64,000 nt of DNA, from contig NZ_FOFI01000001.1 in the NCBI RefSeq assembly GCF_900110605.1, positions 744,001 through 808,000 on the forward strand, written 5' to 3'. The stretch is from Epilithonimonas lactis (GTDB taxonomy: Bacteria > Bacteroidota > Bacteroidia > Flavobacteriales > Weeksellaceae). Below the pieces are notes generated by a model. It had not been told where the DNA came from. It did no database searches and saw nothing but the letters and a program-made list of their open reading frames with translations. The position numbers and the translations under genes were made by a program. This document shows positions 25,416-34,233 of the stretch, in pieces; position 1 is the stretch's first letter; each line of letters starts with the position of its first letter.

Positions 25416-25775
25416 TTATTTTTTACCTCCGTAAGACTTGTCTTTGATTCTTGCTTTTTTACCTCTAAGGTCTCTGAAGTAGTAGATTCTAGCTCTTCTA
25501 ACTCTACCTTGTCTGTTAACTTCGATTTTTTGAAGGGCAGGCATATTGATAGGGAAAACTCTTTCTACACCTACATCACCAGACATTTTTCTGATAGTGA
25601 AAGTCTTAGTAAGACCAGTTCCTCTCAATTGGATTACAGTACCTTTGAAGAACTGAGTTCTTGTTTTAGCACCCTCTTTAATCTCGTAATACACAGTGAT
25701 GGTGTCACCGGCTTTGAATTCTGGGAATTCTTTTTTCGTAATGTACTTATCTTGTACGTATTTTACTAAATCCAT
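25416..25775 (-). CDS. rplS: 50S ribosomal protein L19
   Basis: Large-subunit ribosomal protein bL19, 119 residues from the ATG at 25775. It shows the family sequence FKAGDTITVYYEIKEGAKTR, FKGTVIQLRGTG, FTIRKMSGDVGVERVFPINMP and VRRARIYYFRDLRGKKARIK. The frame stays open upstream to 25853, but that extension overlaps a -7 promoter box and would add 26 residues not found in L19, so I use MDLVKYVQDKY as the start. The 5' leader is about 70 nt; I saw no clear structured leader in it. It has its own terminator and is a single-gene transcript. Confidence 0.97.
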   Translation of the reverse strand: MDLVKYVQDKYITKKEFPEFKAGDTITVYYEIKEGAKTRTQFFKGTVIQLRGTGLTKTFTIRKMSGDVGVERVFPINMPALQKIEVNRQGRVRRARIYYFRDLRGKKARIKDKSYGGKK

Positions 25776-25850
25776 TTTTTGTAATAAAAAATTTGTTTTG
25801 TCAAGCCAAGCAACATTCACGTCCTTCGTCAGAGGTTGATTAACAGGTTG

Positions 25851-25858
25851 CAAAAATA
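25851..25858 (-). promoter_or_regulatory. -7 promoter box TATTTTTG of rplS
   Basis: TATTTTTG on the minus strand, matching TAnnTTTG. It places transcription start near 25846 and excludes the longer L19 frame. Confidence 0.55.
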
Positions 25859-25965
25859 AAAATAATTTTTAAAACAACAAAGATTAATTTGAATTAAATC
25901 ATAACTTTTTCCAAGCCGAAAATCTTTCACTCAGAAATGCTATCGCATTGACATTAAAGCAAATA

Positions 25966-25993
25966 GCCAAAAGCCAACCGCCAAAAGCCAATT
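25966..25993. repeat. heptamer array GCCAAnn x4
   Basis: Four consecutive 7-bp units: GCCAAAA, GCCAACC, GCCAAAA, GCCAATT. They end 1 bp before the stop codon of the FKBP gene. A longer array of the same kind is at 27433-27488. Confidence 0.7.
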
Positions 25994-25994
25994 A

Positions 25995-26429
25995 CTATTT
26001 GATTTCCAACAGTTCCACATCAAAAACCAATGTGCTGTTTGGTCCAATTTCTTTGCTCACTTCCTGCTCACCATAAGCCAAATGTGGCGGAATCGTAAAT
26101 CTGAATTTACTACCAACAGACATCAATTGCAAACCTTCTGTCCAACCTTTGATGACCCTGTTCAATGGAAAAGAAGCTGGTTTTCCGCGCTTTACAGAGC
26201 TGTCAAAAACTTTGCTCGTAATCGTAGTTCCGTGATAATGGCATTTCACAGTACTTTTCGCTGTCGGTTTTGGGCCTTCCGTTTCCACCAGGATTTCATA
26301 TTGCAAACCACTTGGCAAAATAGTCACGCTTTCTCTTTTCCCGTTTTCAACCATATAATCCTGGCCACTTCTCAGGTTTTTCTCAGCCAGTTCCTTTTTT
26401 CTTTTGAATAACAAATCCGCTACGCCCAT
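25995..26429 (-). CDS. FKBP-type peptidyl-prolyl cis-trans isomerase
   Basis: A 144-residue proline isomerase and folding helper. After a charged N-terminal helix (FKRKKELAEKNLRSG) comes a complete FKBP domain: VKCHYHGTTITSKVFDSSVKRGKPASFPL, VIKGWTEGLQLMSVGSKFRFTIPPHLAYGEQ, and the closing STLVFDVELLEIK. It resembles the C-terminal domain of FklB/FkpA. No signal peptide is visible, so it is probably cytoplasmic. It is a single gene; a repeat array touches its 3' end. Confidence 0.93.
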   Translation of the reverse strand: MGVADLLFKRKKELAEKNLRSGQDYMVENGKRESVTILPSGLQYEILVETEGPKPTAKSTVKCHYHGTTITSKVFDSSVKRGKPASFPLNRVIKGWTEGLQLMSVGSKFRFTIPPHLAYGEQEVSKEIGPNSTLVFDVELLEIK

Positions 26430-26532
26430 ATCAAAATTTTTTTCAAAGGTATTTATTATCCGCTAATTCATCAAAAATTCCCACTTATTTCCCTTAACTT
26501 TGATAGAATAAATTAAGATAAGACAATTGATT

Positions 26533-26648
26533 AGGAGCTTAATCTCGCTGTCCACTATATCTTTTTTATTTTTTTACACATTTCGTTTTCCAAATCAAGC
26601 GAAGCACAAAAAAAATAAAAAAGGATGCCGTTCCCATCGGGGCTAGGG
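26533..26648. repeat. REP-like hairpin element of a second type
   Basis: A 15-bp stem of C-T6-A-T7 (26561-26575) and its complement (26609-26623) is embedded between TCGCTGTCCACTATATC on the left and GGATGCCGTTCCCATCGGGG on the right. It holds the same position in the composite block before the Fur gene as REP copy B before the ABC ATPase gene. Its end sequences differ from copies A-D. Confidence 0.6.
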
Positions 26649-26725
26649 ATTTCGTCTATACAATCACGTTTTGTCATCAAAATTTAAGATTTGTCAAAAA
26701 TTGAAAAATGCACCGAAACACACAG

Positions 26726-26791
26726 TTTGTCATTCCGTAGGAATCTCAACACACCATTAATAAATAGGTTTAGATTCCTACGGAATGACAA
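26726..26791. repeat. long palindromic repeat (GTCATTCCGTAGGAATCT), copy 2
   Basis: Arms 26726-26746 and 26772-26791 are nearly identical to those at 16049-16099, but the 25-nt loop is unrelated. It is the middle element of the composite block before the Fur gene. Confidence 0.85.
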
Positions 26792-26854
26792 TATTGCGTT
26801 TTAAAATCTGCAAAATCCGCCCAATCTGCGAGAAGTAAATTTCATTATTTCATA

Positions 26855-26933
26855 GCTGAGCGTAAGCGCCTTTGTGACCCTTAAAAATATTTTCAATACA
26901 GTAAAGAAAATCTTTGTGCACTTTGTGTTAAAA
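26855..26933 (+). repeat. 78-bp dispersed gene-upstream element, copy 3
   Basis: Same family as 16125-16203 and 17731-17808, with the core TTAAAAATATTTTCAAT at 26881-26897. It ends 24 bp before the Fur start. Its sequence happens to keep an open frame into the gene, so an over-long protein starting at 26874 can be predicted falsely. Confidence 0.8.
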
Positions 26934-26957
26934 ATTCCCCTATTTAAGAGAAAAATT

Positions 26958-27383
26958 ATGAACAAAGAAATCGAAAACAAACTCATCCACAAAAATACCA
27001 AACCAACAAGTATGAGAATCTTGGTCTACGATTTCTTGAGCTCACAACAAGTCGCCACCTCCTTATCCGAAATCGAAAACCACTTCGACAACGCCGACCG
27101 AACCACAATCTACCGAACCCTAAAAACCTTCGAAGAAAAAGGAATTGTCCACAGCATTCAGGAAAACACAACCACCAAATACAAATTATGCCACAACGAT
27201 TGCGACGAAAAAACGCACAAAGACTGGCATCTCCATTTCTACTGCAAAATCTGCAAACAAACCACCTGCAAAGAAGACATCTCGTTCCCCGAAAGTATGA
27301 AAACCAATTTCAGAATCGATGAAATCAAACTTTTCGCCAAAGGAATCTGTGAAAACTGCCTAGAAGAAAATTTTAATAATTAA
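26958..27383 (+). CDS. Fur-family transcriptional repressor
   Basis: A 141-residue metal-responsive repressor. A winged-helix DNA-binding domain (about 1-85, with ADRTTIYRTLKTFEEKGIVHSI as recognition region) is followed by a metal/dimer domain containing HKDWHLHFYCKICKQTTC and a late CENC pair, which together provide the structural zinc site. It lies 163 bp before a metal-exporting P-type ATPase with a His-rich N-terminus, so a zinc (Zur-like) or other transition-metal signal is more likely than iron. I chose the ATG at 26958; the frame upstream is repeat DNA. Confidence 0.88.
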   Translation: MNKEIENKLIHKNTKPTSMRILVYDFLSSQQVATSLSEIENHFDNADRTTIYRTLKTFEEKGIVHSIQENTTTKYKLCHNDCDEKTHKDWHLHFYCKICKQTTCKEDISFPESMKTNFRIDEIKLFAKGICENCLEENFNN

Positions 27384-27432
27384 AATAACCACTTTTGTCA
27401 GTCTGAGGCTCTCGAAGACTTTAAACATTTAA

Positions 27433-27488
27433 GCCAATTGCCAATTGCCAAAAGCCAATCGCTAACCGCCATTTGCCATCAGCCAACA
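27433..27488. repeat. heptamer array GCCAAnn x8
   Basis: Eight consecutive 7-bp units: GCCAATT twice, GCCAAAA, GCCAATC, GCTAACC, GCCATTT, GCCATCA, GCCAACA. They are less uniform than the AACTATC arrays but in strict 7-bp register. They lie between the Fur gene and the P-type ATPase gene. Confidence 0.75.
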
Positions 27489-27546
27489 TCACTTTGCAAT
27501 AGCATTGCATTCCCAATACCGCTACATTTGTTAAAAATTATTTGAT

Positions 27547-29478
27547 ATGGAAGAATGTTGCGGTACAAAACCAAAAAAAGAACACAACCACGAAGGTCAC
27601 GACCATAGCGACCACGACCATTCTCATAGCAATTCCAAACTTGGATTAATCATAAGTCTGGTTATCTTTTTTTCTGGATTAATATTAGATTTTTGGATTA
27701 AGGCAGATTGGTTTACAGAAAATGTTTGGCTAAGATTCAGCTGGTATTTTGTGTCTTACGTTTTGGTGGCATTTTCGGTGTTCAAAGATGCGTTTCAATT
27801 GGCCAAAAGTTTTGATTTCTTCAATGAGTTTTCTTTGATGGGAATCGCAACCATCGGTGCTTTTGCCATTGGCGAATTTCCGGAAGGTGTAGCGGTAATG
27901 TTATTTTATACGATTGGCGAAATGTTCCAAGAATCCGCCGTGAATAAAGCCAAAAATAATATCAAAGCCTTGTTGGATGTTCGTCCAAAAGAAGCGACAG
28001 TTTTCCAAAATGATAAATGGGAAACGATTGCGCCAAATGAAGTGAAAGTTGGCGAAAAGATTCAAATTAAAGTGGGCGAGAAAGTGCCTTTGGACGGAAT
28101 TTTAATCTCAGAAAAAGGAAGTCTCGACACTTCAGCTTTGACGGGCGAAAGCAAACCTTCATCCATCAAAAAATCAGAAACTGTTCTTGCCGGAATGTTG
28201 AATCTTGACCAAGTCATCGAAGTTGAAACCACCAAATTGTTCGAGAACAGTTCTATCGTCAGAATCTTAGAAATGGTTCAGGAAGCGAGTTCCAGAAAAG
28301 CAAAAACGGAGTTGTTTATTAGAAAATTTGCAAAAGTTTACACGCCAATCGTTTTTGTTTTGGCTTTGTTAATAACATTCATTCCTTACTTTTTTGTCGA
28401 TGATTATATTTTTAGAGACTGGCTTTACCGAGGTTTGGTTTTCCTTGTGATTTCCTGTCCTTGCGCTTTGGTAATCTCAATTCCATTAGGATATTTCGGT
28501 GGAATAGGTGCGGCTTCCCGAAACGGAATTTTGTTCAAAAGTTCCAATTTCCTGGATTTAATTGCAAACGTGACAACCGTTGTAATGGACAAAACCGGAA
28601 CCTTAACAAAAGGTGTTTTCAAAGTTCAAAAAGTGGTAACAAATGACATTTCTGAATCCGAATTTCTATCAATTTTATCATCAGTAGAAAGTCATTCAAC
28701 ACATCCGATTGCAAAAGCGATTTCGCAATTTCATCCATCAGACCAAACTCCTAAATCAATAGAAGAAATTTCTGGAAAAGGCATTAAAGCTGTCATTAAT
28801 CAAAAACAAATTCTCGCAGGAAATACACAATTACTGAAAAGTTTTGATATCAATTATCCTTCGGAATTAGACCAGATTGTAGAAACAACCGTAGTTTTAG
28901 CAATCGATAATCATTATAAAGGTTACGTTGTGATTTCGGATGAAGTGAAAGAAGATTCAGAATTGGCAATCAAAAATCTGAAAAATGCAGGCGTCAAAAC
29001 GATGATGCTGAGTGGCGATAAAGATGCATTGACTCAAAACATCGCCAAAAAATTAGGAATCGATTCTGCATTTGGAGGTTTGCTTCCGGAAGGAAAAGTG
29101 GAGAAATTACAAAACCTTAAAAATAATCCGAAGGAAATCGTTGCATTCGTTGGTGATGGAATCAATGATGCTCCAGTTCTAGCCTTGAGTGATGTCGGAA
29201 TTGCAATGGGCGGATTGGGTTCCGATGTTGCGATTGAAACCGCTGACGTCATCATCCAAACCGACCAACCTTCGAAGATTTCTACCGCAATTAAAATCGG
29301 AAAGGCGACGAAGAAAATTGTCTATCAAAATATTGCTTTAGCTTTCGGAGTTAAAATAATTGTATTGATTTTAGGCGCTGGTGGATTGGCTAATATGTGG
29401 GAAGCGGTTTTCGCAGATGTTGGCGTCGCTTTGTTGGCAATTTTGAACGCTGTCCGAATCCAGAATATGAAATTTTAA
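27547..29478 (+). CDS. heavy-metal-translocating P1B-type ATPase (Zn/Cd/Co exporter type)
   Basis: An inner-membrane metal pump of 643 residues. The N-terminus lacks a ferredoxin-like metal domain. Instead it has MEECCGTK and a His/Asp-rich stretch, EHNHEGHDHSDHDHSHS, suited to binding zinc. The actuator TGES lies in SALTGESKP, the membrane CPC at 304-306 (ISCPCALVIS), the phosphorylation motif DKTGTLT from Asp348, the HP pair in SHSTHPIAKAI, and the hinge GDGINDAPVLA. CPC with a His-rich tail fits a ZntA/CadA-type exporter rather than a copper pump. The Fur-family gene just upstream probably regulates it. The symbol zntA or cadA would be a guess. Confidence 0.92.
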   Translation: MEECCGTKPKKEHNHEGHDHSDHDHSHSNSKLGLIISLVIFFSGLILDFWIKADWFTENVWLRFSWYFVSYVLVAFSVFKDAFQLAKSFDFFNEFSLMGIATIGAFAIGEFPEGVAVMLFYTIGEMFQESAVNKAKNNIKALLDVRPKEATVFQNDKWETIAPNEVKVGEKIQIKVGEKVPLDGILISEKGSLDTSALTGESKPSSIKKSETVLAGMLNLDQVIEVETTKLFENSSIVRILEMVQEASSRKAKTELFIRKFAKVYTPIVFVLALLITFIPYFFVDDYIFRDWLYRGLVFLVISCPCALVISIPLGYFGGIGAASRNGILFKSSNFLDLIANVTTVVMDKTGTLTKGVFKVQKVVTNDISESEFLSILSSVESHSTHPIAKAISQFHPSDQTPKSIEEISGKGIKAVINQKQILAGNTQLLKSFDINYPSELDQIVETTVVLAIDNHYKGYVVISDEVKEDSELAIKNLKNAGVKTMMLSGDKDALTQNIAKKLGIDSAFGGLLPEGKVEKLQNLKNNPKEIVAFVGDGINDAPVLALSDVGIAMGGLGSDVAIETADVIIQTDQPSKISTAIKIGKATKKIVYQNIALAFGVKIIVLILGAGGLANMWEAVFADVGVALLAILNAVRIQNMKF

Positions 29479-29483
29479 GATTA

Positions 29484-29608
29484 AACCACAAAAGTCACAA
29501 AAGAAAAAATGATAAAAAATTCTTTCTAAGAAGAGCAAAAAGAAATTTGAAGAGATTATTATGTTGTTCTCAAATATAAGGCACTTAACTTTTGTGCCTT
29601 TTGTGGTT
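29484..29608. repeat. 125-bp element with 20-bp inverted ends
   Basis: AACCACAAAAGTCACAAAAG (29484-29503) and CTTTTGTGCCTTTTGTGGTT (29589-29608) are complementary at 19 of 20 positions. They enclose 85 bp of AT-rich DNA without a gene. It begins 5 bp after the ATPase stop. It has the form of a small non-autonomous palindromic element. Confidence 0.7.
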
Positions 29609-29712
29609 GAAAGGTAGCAGTCCTTTTTTAATAAAATGTGTTGTGGATTTTAAAGTTATCCAAATTCCTTTTCCGATAGAAAAATAATATTATCTTTATC
29701 AAAATCAAAATT

Positions 29713-31446
29713 ATGAAGAGACTTGTATTTTTTTCTGCACTTTTATTGTCTCAATTCGGGACAGCTCAAGGTTTTTTAAAGACTCAAGGTCAGGAAATTG
29801 TAGATTCAAAAGGTGAGAATGTTTATTTGAAAGGCCTCGGATTGGGCGGCTGGATGCTTCAGGAAGGTTATATGCTGAAGACCGATGACTTTGCTGGACC
29901 TCAATTCAAAATCAAAGAAAAGATTGAAGAAGTCGTAGGTGAAGATGGCAAAAATGAATTTTACAAAGCCTATCTCAAAAATGGAATCACCAAAAAAGAC
30001 ATCGATTCCTTGGCAAAATGGGGATTCAATTCCATCAGATTGCCGATGCATTACGACCTTTATACGTTGCCCATCGAGAAAGAAAAAGTGAAAGGCGAAA
30101 ATACTTGGTTGGAAGAAGGTTTCAAAATGACAGACGACCTTCTACAATGGTGCGAGAACAACAAAATCTATTTGATATTGGACCTTCACGCTGCGCCAGG
30201 CGGACAAGGCAACGACGCGAATATCTCTGATAACGACAAATCAAAACCGAATCTTTGGGAAAGCGAGGAGAATCAGAAAAAGACCATCGCACTCTGGAAA
30301 AAACTTGCAGAACGCTACAAAGACAAAGAATGGATTGCGGGTTACGACCTTATCAACGAACCAAATTATCCCTTCACTGGCAAAAATCCTAACGGAACCG
30401 ACGAGATGTCCAATGCGCCGCTTTGGAAACTTCAAAAAGATATTTCTGACGCCATCAGACAAGTGGACAAAAACCACATCATCATCCTTGAAGGAAATGG
30501 TTGGGGAAATAATTACAACGGTTTGCCGAAACTTTGGGACGACAACTTGGTCTTGAGTTTTCACAAATATTGGACGACCAATGCGCCAGAATCTATTCAG
30601 AATATTGTAGATATGCGTCAAAAGCTGGATGTTCCGGTTTGGTTGGGCGAGACTGGGGAAAATTCCAACGTTTGGTTTACGGAACTTAATCAGTTATTAT
30701 TGAAAAACAACATCGGTTATGCTTATTGGCCAATGAAAAAGATTGATAATATTGCGGGCGTGACGAATGTAAAAATCACTCCAGATTATCAAAAATTACT
30801 GAACTATTGGAAAAATGGCGGACAGAAACCAACGAAGGAATTTGCTAGAAAAACCTTAATGAAAATCGCCGACAACTACAAAATGGAAAATGTGGAAGTC
30901 AAAAAAGATGTCATCGATGCGATGTTTCGACAAGTGAATGATGAAAGTACAAAACCTTACAAAAAGCACGTTGCGCCGGGAAGAATCTTTGCAACAGACT
31001 ATGACTTGGGAAGATTCGGAAGTGCTTATTCAGACAATGATTTCCAAAATGTTTGGGTGTCAACCGGCAATCGTACGGAATGGAACTCAGGAAACAAAAT
31101 GAGGAACGACGGCGTTGATATTTACCTTTGCAAAGATAAAATCACCAACAAATATTTCGTCGGGAAAACTGAAAAAGGCGAGTGGCTGCAATATACTGTG
31201 AGAAGTTCTGCGGCAAGAAAGTACAAAGCCAGTATTCGCTACAATAATGAAACAAGTCAAGCTTCTGAATTGGTCATCAAAACTGAAGATGGTGACGACC
31301 TGGGAACCATCAAATTACCACCGACAGGCAAAGGAATCTGGAAAACGGTTTCTGTAAATAACGTGGCTCTAGTAAAAGGCGAAAACAAGTTAAGATTGTA
31401 CTTCGAAGCTGGAAATGCTAACCTCAATTACTTCGAACTGAATTAA
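29713..31446 (+). CDS. secreted GH5 beta-glucanase/cellulase with C-terminal carbohydrate-binding domain
   Basis: A secreted glycoside hydrolase family 5 enzyme, 577 residues, with a signal peptide of about 19 residues. The catalytic TIM barrel runs to about 380: acid/base Glu216 in DLINEPNYPF and nucleophile Glu313 in LGETGENS. FHKYW and SIRLPMHYDL are further family features. Residues about 415-577 form a beta-sandwich resembling CBM6/35 (GRIFATDYDLG, EWLQYTV, KLRLYFEAGNANLNYFELN). The likely substrate is a beta-1,3/1,4-glucan or cellulose-like polymer; exact specificity is not readable. No T9SS sorting domain is present, so it is periplasmic or uses another export route. Confidence 0.9.
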   Translation: MKRLVFFSALLLSQFGTAQGFLKTQGQEIVDSKGENVYLKGLGLGGWMLQEGYMLKTDDFAGPQFKIKEKIEEVVGEDGKNEFYKAYLKNGITKKDIDSLAKWGFNSIRLPMHYDLYTLPIEKEKVKGENTWLEEGFKMTDDLLQWCENNKIYLILDLHAAPGGQGNDANISDNDKSKPNLWESEENQKKTIALWKKLAERYKDKEWIAGYDLINEPNYPFTGKNPNGTDEMSNAPLWKLQKDISDAIRQVDKNHIIILEGNGWGNNYNGLPKLWDDNLVLSFHKYWTTNAPESIQNIVDMRQKLDVPVWLGETGENSNVWFTELNQLLLKNNIGYAYWPMKKIDNIAGVTNVKITPDYQKLLNYWKNGGQKPTKEFARKTLMKIADNYKMENVEVKKDVIDAMFRQVNDESTKPYKKHVAPGRIFATDYDLGRFGSAYSDNDFQNVWVSTGNRTEWNSGNKMRNDGVDIYLCKDKITNKYFVGKTEKGEWLQYTVRSSAARKYKASIRYNNETSQASELVIKTEDGDDLGTIKLPPTGKGIWKTVSVNNVALVKGENKLRLYFEAGNANLNYFELN

Positions 31447-31469
31447 TAAAATTGTCAATAAACTATTCG

Positions 31470-31503
31470 AAACATCTCATATTATCTGTGAGATGTTTTT
31501 TAT
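31470..31503 (+). terminator. terminator of the GH5 gene
   Basis: AACATCTCA (31471-31479) and TGAGATGTT (31489-31497) form a stem followed by a T-run. Confidence 0.8.
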
Positions 31504-31582
31504 TTTCATAAATTTAAATGTTTGGCTGATAAATTGCCTACAGCTTAAGGTTAAACCTAATTTAAAAAAATAATTTAAAAAT

Positions 31583-34051
31583 ATGATGAAATCGCTTTAC
31601 CTGCTTTTTTTCTCAATTTCCTTCTCGATGCTGTATTCGCAAAGCACACTTACCGTTACGAGGTCGGACAATCAAAAGCCCATCAAAGGTGCGGCTGTTT
31701 CTTGCAACGGCAGAGTTTTGGGCAGGACCAATGACAAGGGAATCGTCACTTTTACGACCAAATGTCCAAAGGTGGATGTAGAGATAGACAACTTTATCGG
31801 CGATGAAGTCGTGGTGGATAAAGTGATGGAACTGACGCTGGACCGCGATAACATCAAATCAAATCAAATACAAGGCGTCACGCTTTCCAACGAAAGTGAC
31901 CCGCGCGCCTTGGCAATCATCGAACAAACTTTTAAAAGATTCAAGGACAATTCTCCGAATGCTTTGGACTCATATTCCTACAAATCCTATGAGAAAATGT
32001 CATTCGATTTGGATGAAGACAGCATCAAAGATTATTCGAGATTTGTGGAGGCAAGGAAAGATTCGCTTTCCAGAGCGACCAACAGATTGCTTCCGAAAAA
32101 GGAAAAAGACAAAAAAGATTCTATCGAAGGCGAGCAGATGATGTCTGTTGCCAAAGACAGCAAATTGTTTTTATGGGAACGCGCGATGGAATTTCTTTAT
32201 TCCAAAAAGTACGGCGAAAAAGTTAACATTCTTGATAACAGAATCTCAGGTTTAAAAAATCCGGTTTACGAAATGCTTGCTCTAAGGTCCAACAGAGATA
32301 AAATTCCAAGAGAGATTCTTCCGGAAAATAAAAGCCTTTACAGGTATTTCCTGACAGATTCCATCGAAATCGAAGGGCGAATGAACTACGTCATCAGATT
32401 CCGACAAGTGGATTACAAAGTTCCCATTAACAGGAGGAAATACAACGGTTACCTGTACATCGACAAAGATTCCTACGCCATTAAAAAGATTGACAGCAAC
32501 AGCAAAGTGAAGTCGGATGGAAACATAACCTCAGTTTGGGTACCTATTAATGATAAATGGTTTTTGAAGACTGAAAATCTTAAAATAAAAATGGGCGTTT
32601 CAGAATTCAATACCGTTCAGAAAAAGGAAAACGAAACGGCTGAAGAGAAAAAGGTGAGACTCGAAAGTGTCAAAAAATTTGGGAACTACGCCTATATGAA
32701 AGCGGATTATTTCGACTTCAAAACGCCTGTGGAACTGAAGCCTTCGCAATTTAATGGTTATACGATGAGTGTTGAAAATACAGATGGAACATTGTTGAAT
32801 CAATACAGAACAGACAGCCTTTCTGCAAGGGAAAAGCTCACCTATGTGAAGATTGACAGTTTGGGAAAAAAATACACTTTGGACAGAAAAGTAAAGGTTC
32901 TAACGGGATTGTTAAGAGCTAAATTTACTGTCGGAATGGTAGATATCAATCCTTTACAAACCAGATACAACCGATATGAAGGTTTCCGATTGGGTGCCGG
33001 TTTCAAATTGAATGAGAAATTCAACAGATACATTTCGCCTGATGTTTATTTGGCTTATGGTTTCAAAGACCGTGGTTTCAAATATGGCGCAGGTGTGGAC
33101 GTGAAAACCACCTTGGCAAGAAATTCATTTTTCCGTTTTGAATATTTTAATGATGTTGCAGCTTCCGGACGATTCAGCCAAAATCTTTGGAGCGCGAAAA
33201 TGGCCATCAACAATAGTGGAATGACCATCCGAAATGACAAATATTACAAATACGATGGTTTCAGATTTGGCTATCAGGTAGACCTTACGAACTCTTTGAC
33301 CTTGGATGTTTCCGGGAAAAAGCAGAACGAGGAATCTGGGATTCCGTACGAGTTTATGGGAATGTCCAGAAAATTTGAGAACTTTAGCTCTACAGCGACA
33401 ATCAAGTTTTCTCCAAACAGTAGAAACATTATGACGCCTTACGGCAAATATACCTACGAACAGAACTTCCCAGAGGCTTTTCTTAATTATGAGCAAGGCT
33501 ACAAAAGCTTAGGCGGTGAGTTCAATTACAGCAGATTCGATGCTTTGATTACGCACCAATTCCGCAGCTCTTGGGGAACAACATTGGCCCGAGTTTATGG
33601 TGGCTATTATGTTGGGAAAGCACCAATGTGGCACCTGTTCGAGATGGGCGGTCTGGATGCCAACAGCGGAACCGGAATCTTATCTAATTTCTCTTTAACC
33701 AGTTATCTAGGATTTGCGACGATGACGTCTGGGAAATATTTCAATGACAAATTTGCAGGCTATTATGTTTCGCACCGTATTCCGTGGTATTTCAAAAGTT
33801 TTGGAAAAAATACGAGTAGTTTCGACATCATTGCCAGAGGTATCATTGGTGATTTGAAGAATCCAGAGTATCATACCGTAGAGAACTTCTCCCCGCTAAA
33901 TCATCTATATCAGGAAATCGGATTTGAATACAACAACTTCCTAAGTTCAAGGTTCAATCTGGCGTTTTTCTACAGAGTGGGACATTACAATACCACCAAA
34001 TTCAATGATAACTTCGGTGTTCAGTTGAAGTTCAAGTTGCTAGAGTTTTAA
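31583..34051 (+). CDS. DUF5686 outer-membrane protein with carboxypeptidase-like regulatory domain
   Basis: An 822-residue protein with a signal peptide (about 1-20). A carboxypeptidase D regulatory-like domain follows (STLTVTRSDNQKPIKGAAV, about 22-90), then the DUF5686 region: a long soluble part (SYSYKSYEKMSFDLDED, YKVPINRRKYNGYLYID) and a C-terminal beta-barrel-like half rich in alternating aromatic strands, ending NFGVQLKFKLLEF, the aromatic C-terminus expected of a barrel. Such proteins are widespread in Bacteroidota; function unknown, outer membrane location inferred. It is a single gene between the GH5 gene and a REP-like repeat. Confidence 0.88.
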   Translation: MMKSLYLLFFSISFSMLYSQSTLTVTRSDNQKPIKGAAVSCNGRVLGRTNDKGIVTFTTKCPKVDVEIDNFIGDEVVVDKVMELTLDRDNIKSNQIQGVTLSNESDPRALAIIEQTFKRFKDNSPNALDSYSYKSYEKMSFDLDEDSIKDYSRFVEARKDSLSRATNRLLPKKEKDKKDSIEGEQMMSVAKDSKLFLWERAMEFLYSKKYGEKVNILDNRISGLKNPVYEMLALRSNRDKIPREILPENKSLYRYFLTDSIEIEGRMNYVIRFRQVDYKVPINRRKYNGYLYIDKDSYAIKKIDSNSKVKSDGNITSVWVPINDKWFLKTENLKIKMGVSEFNTVQKKENETAEEKKVRLESVKKFGNYAYMKADYFDFKTPVELKPSQFNGYTMSVENTDGTLLNQYRTDSLSAREKLTYVKIDSLGKKYTLDRKVKVLTGLLRAKFTVGMVDINPLQTRYNRYEGFRLGAGFKLNEKFNRYISPDVYLAYGFKDRGFKYGAGVDVKTTLARNSFFRFEYFNDVAASGRFSQNLWSAKMAINNSGMTIRNDKYYKYDGFRFGYQVDLTNSLTLDVSGKKQNEESGIPYEFMGMSRKFENFSSTATIKFSPNSRNIMTPYGKYTYEQNFPEAFLNYEQGYKSLGGEFNYSRFDALITHQFRSSWGTTLARVYGGYYVGKAPMWHLFEMGGLDANSGTGILSNFSLTSYLGFATMTSGKYFNDKFAGYYVSHRIPWYFKSFGKNTSSFDIIARGIIGDLKNPEYHTVENFSPLNHLYQEIGFEYNNFLSSRFNLAFFYRVGHYNTTKFNDNFGVQLKFKLLEF

Positions 34052-34059
34052 TATTTTTT

Positions 34060-34173
34060 GGGCAGCTATATCCGTCTTCCGTTCCCAAACCTAACGAAGT
34101 GGTTCGACGAAGTCAATCTTTTTGCCTTCGCTTTTCCAGCTGCAAAAAAGGATTTCCACTCAAGCCGGGCTGC
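34060..34173. repeat. REP-like structured repeat, copy C
   Basis: Begins GGGCAGC and ends CCGGGCTGC, with GCAGC/GCTGC pairing. It is longer than the other copies because about 30 bp are inserted after the left block. The inner stem uses TTTTTGCC and its A-rich partner GCAAAAAAGG. It starts 8 bp after the DUF5686 stop. Confidence 0.75.
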
Positions 34174-34233
34174 AGAGATTCAGTGTATAGAAAAAGTCAG
34201 TGTCAAATTAATTTGATTAACTTTAAATAAAAA

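Noticed and set aside
25776-25853. 26-residue N-terminal extension of ribosomal protein L19
   Set aside because: It overlaps a -7 promoter box and makes the protein longer than the L19 family.
26874-26957. 28-residue N-terminal extension of the Fur protein
   Set aside because: It is translated from the dispersed 78-bp repeat and is not Fur-like; the ATG at 26958 gives a normal Fur start.
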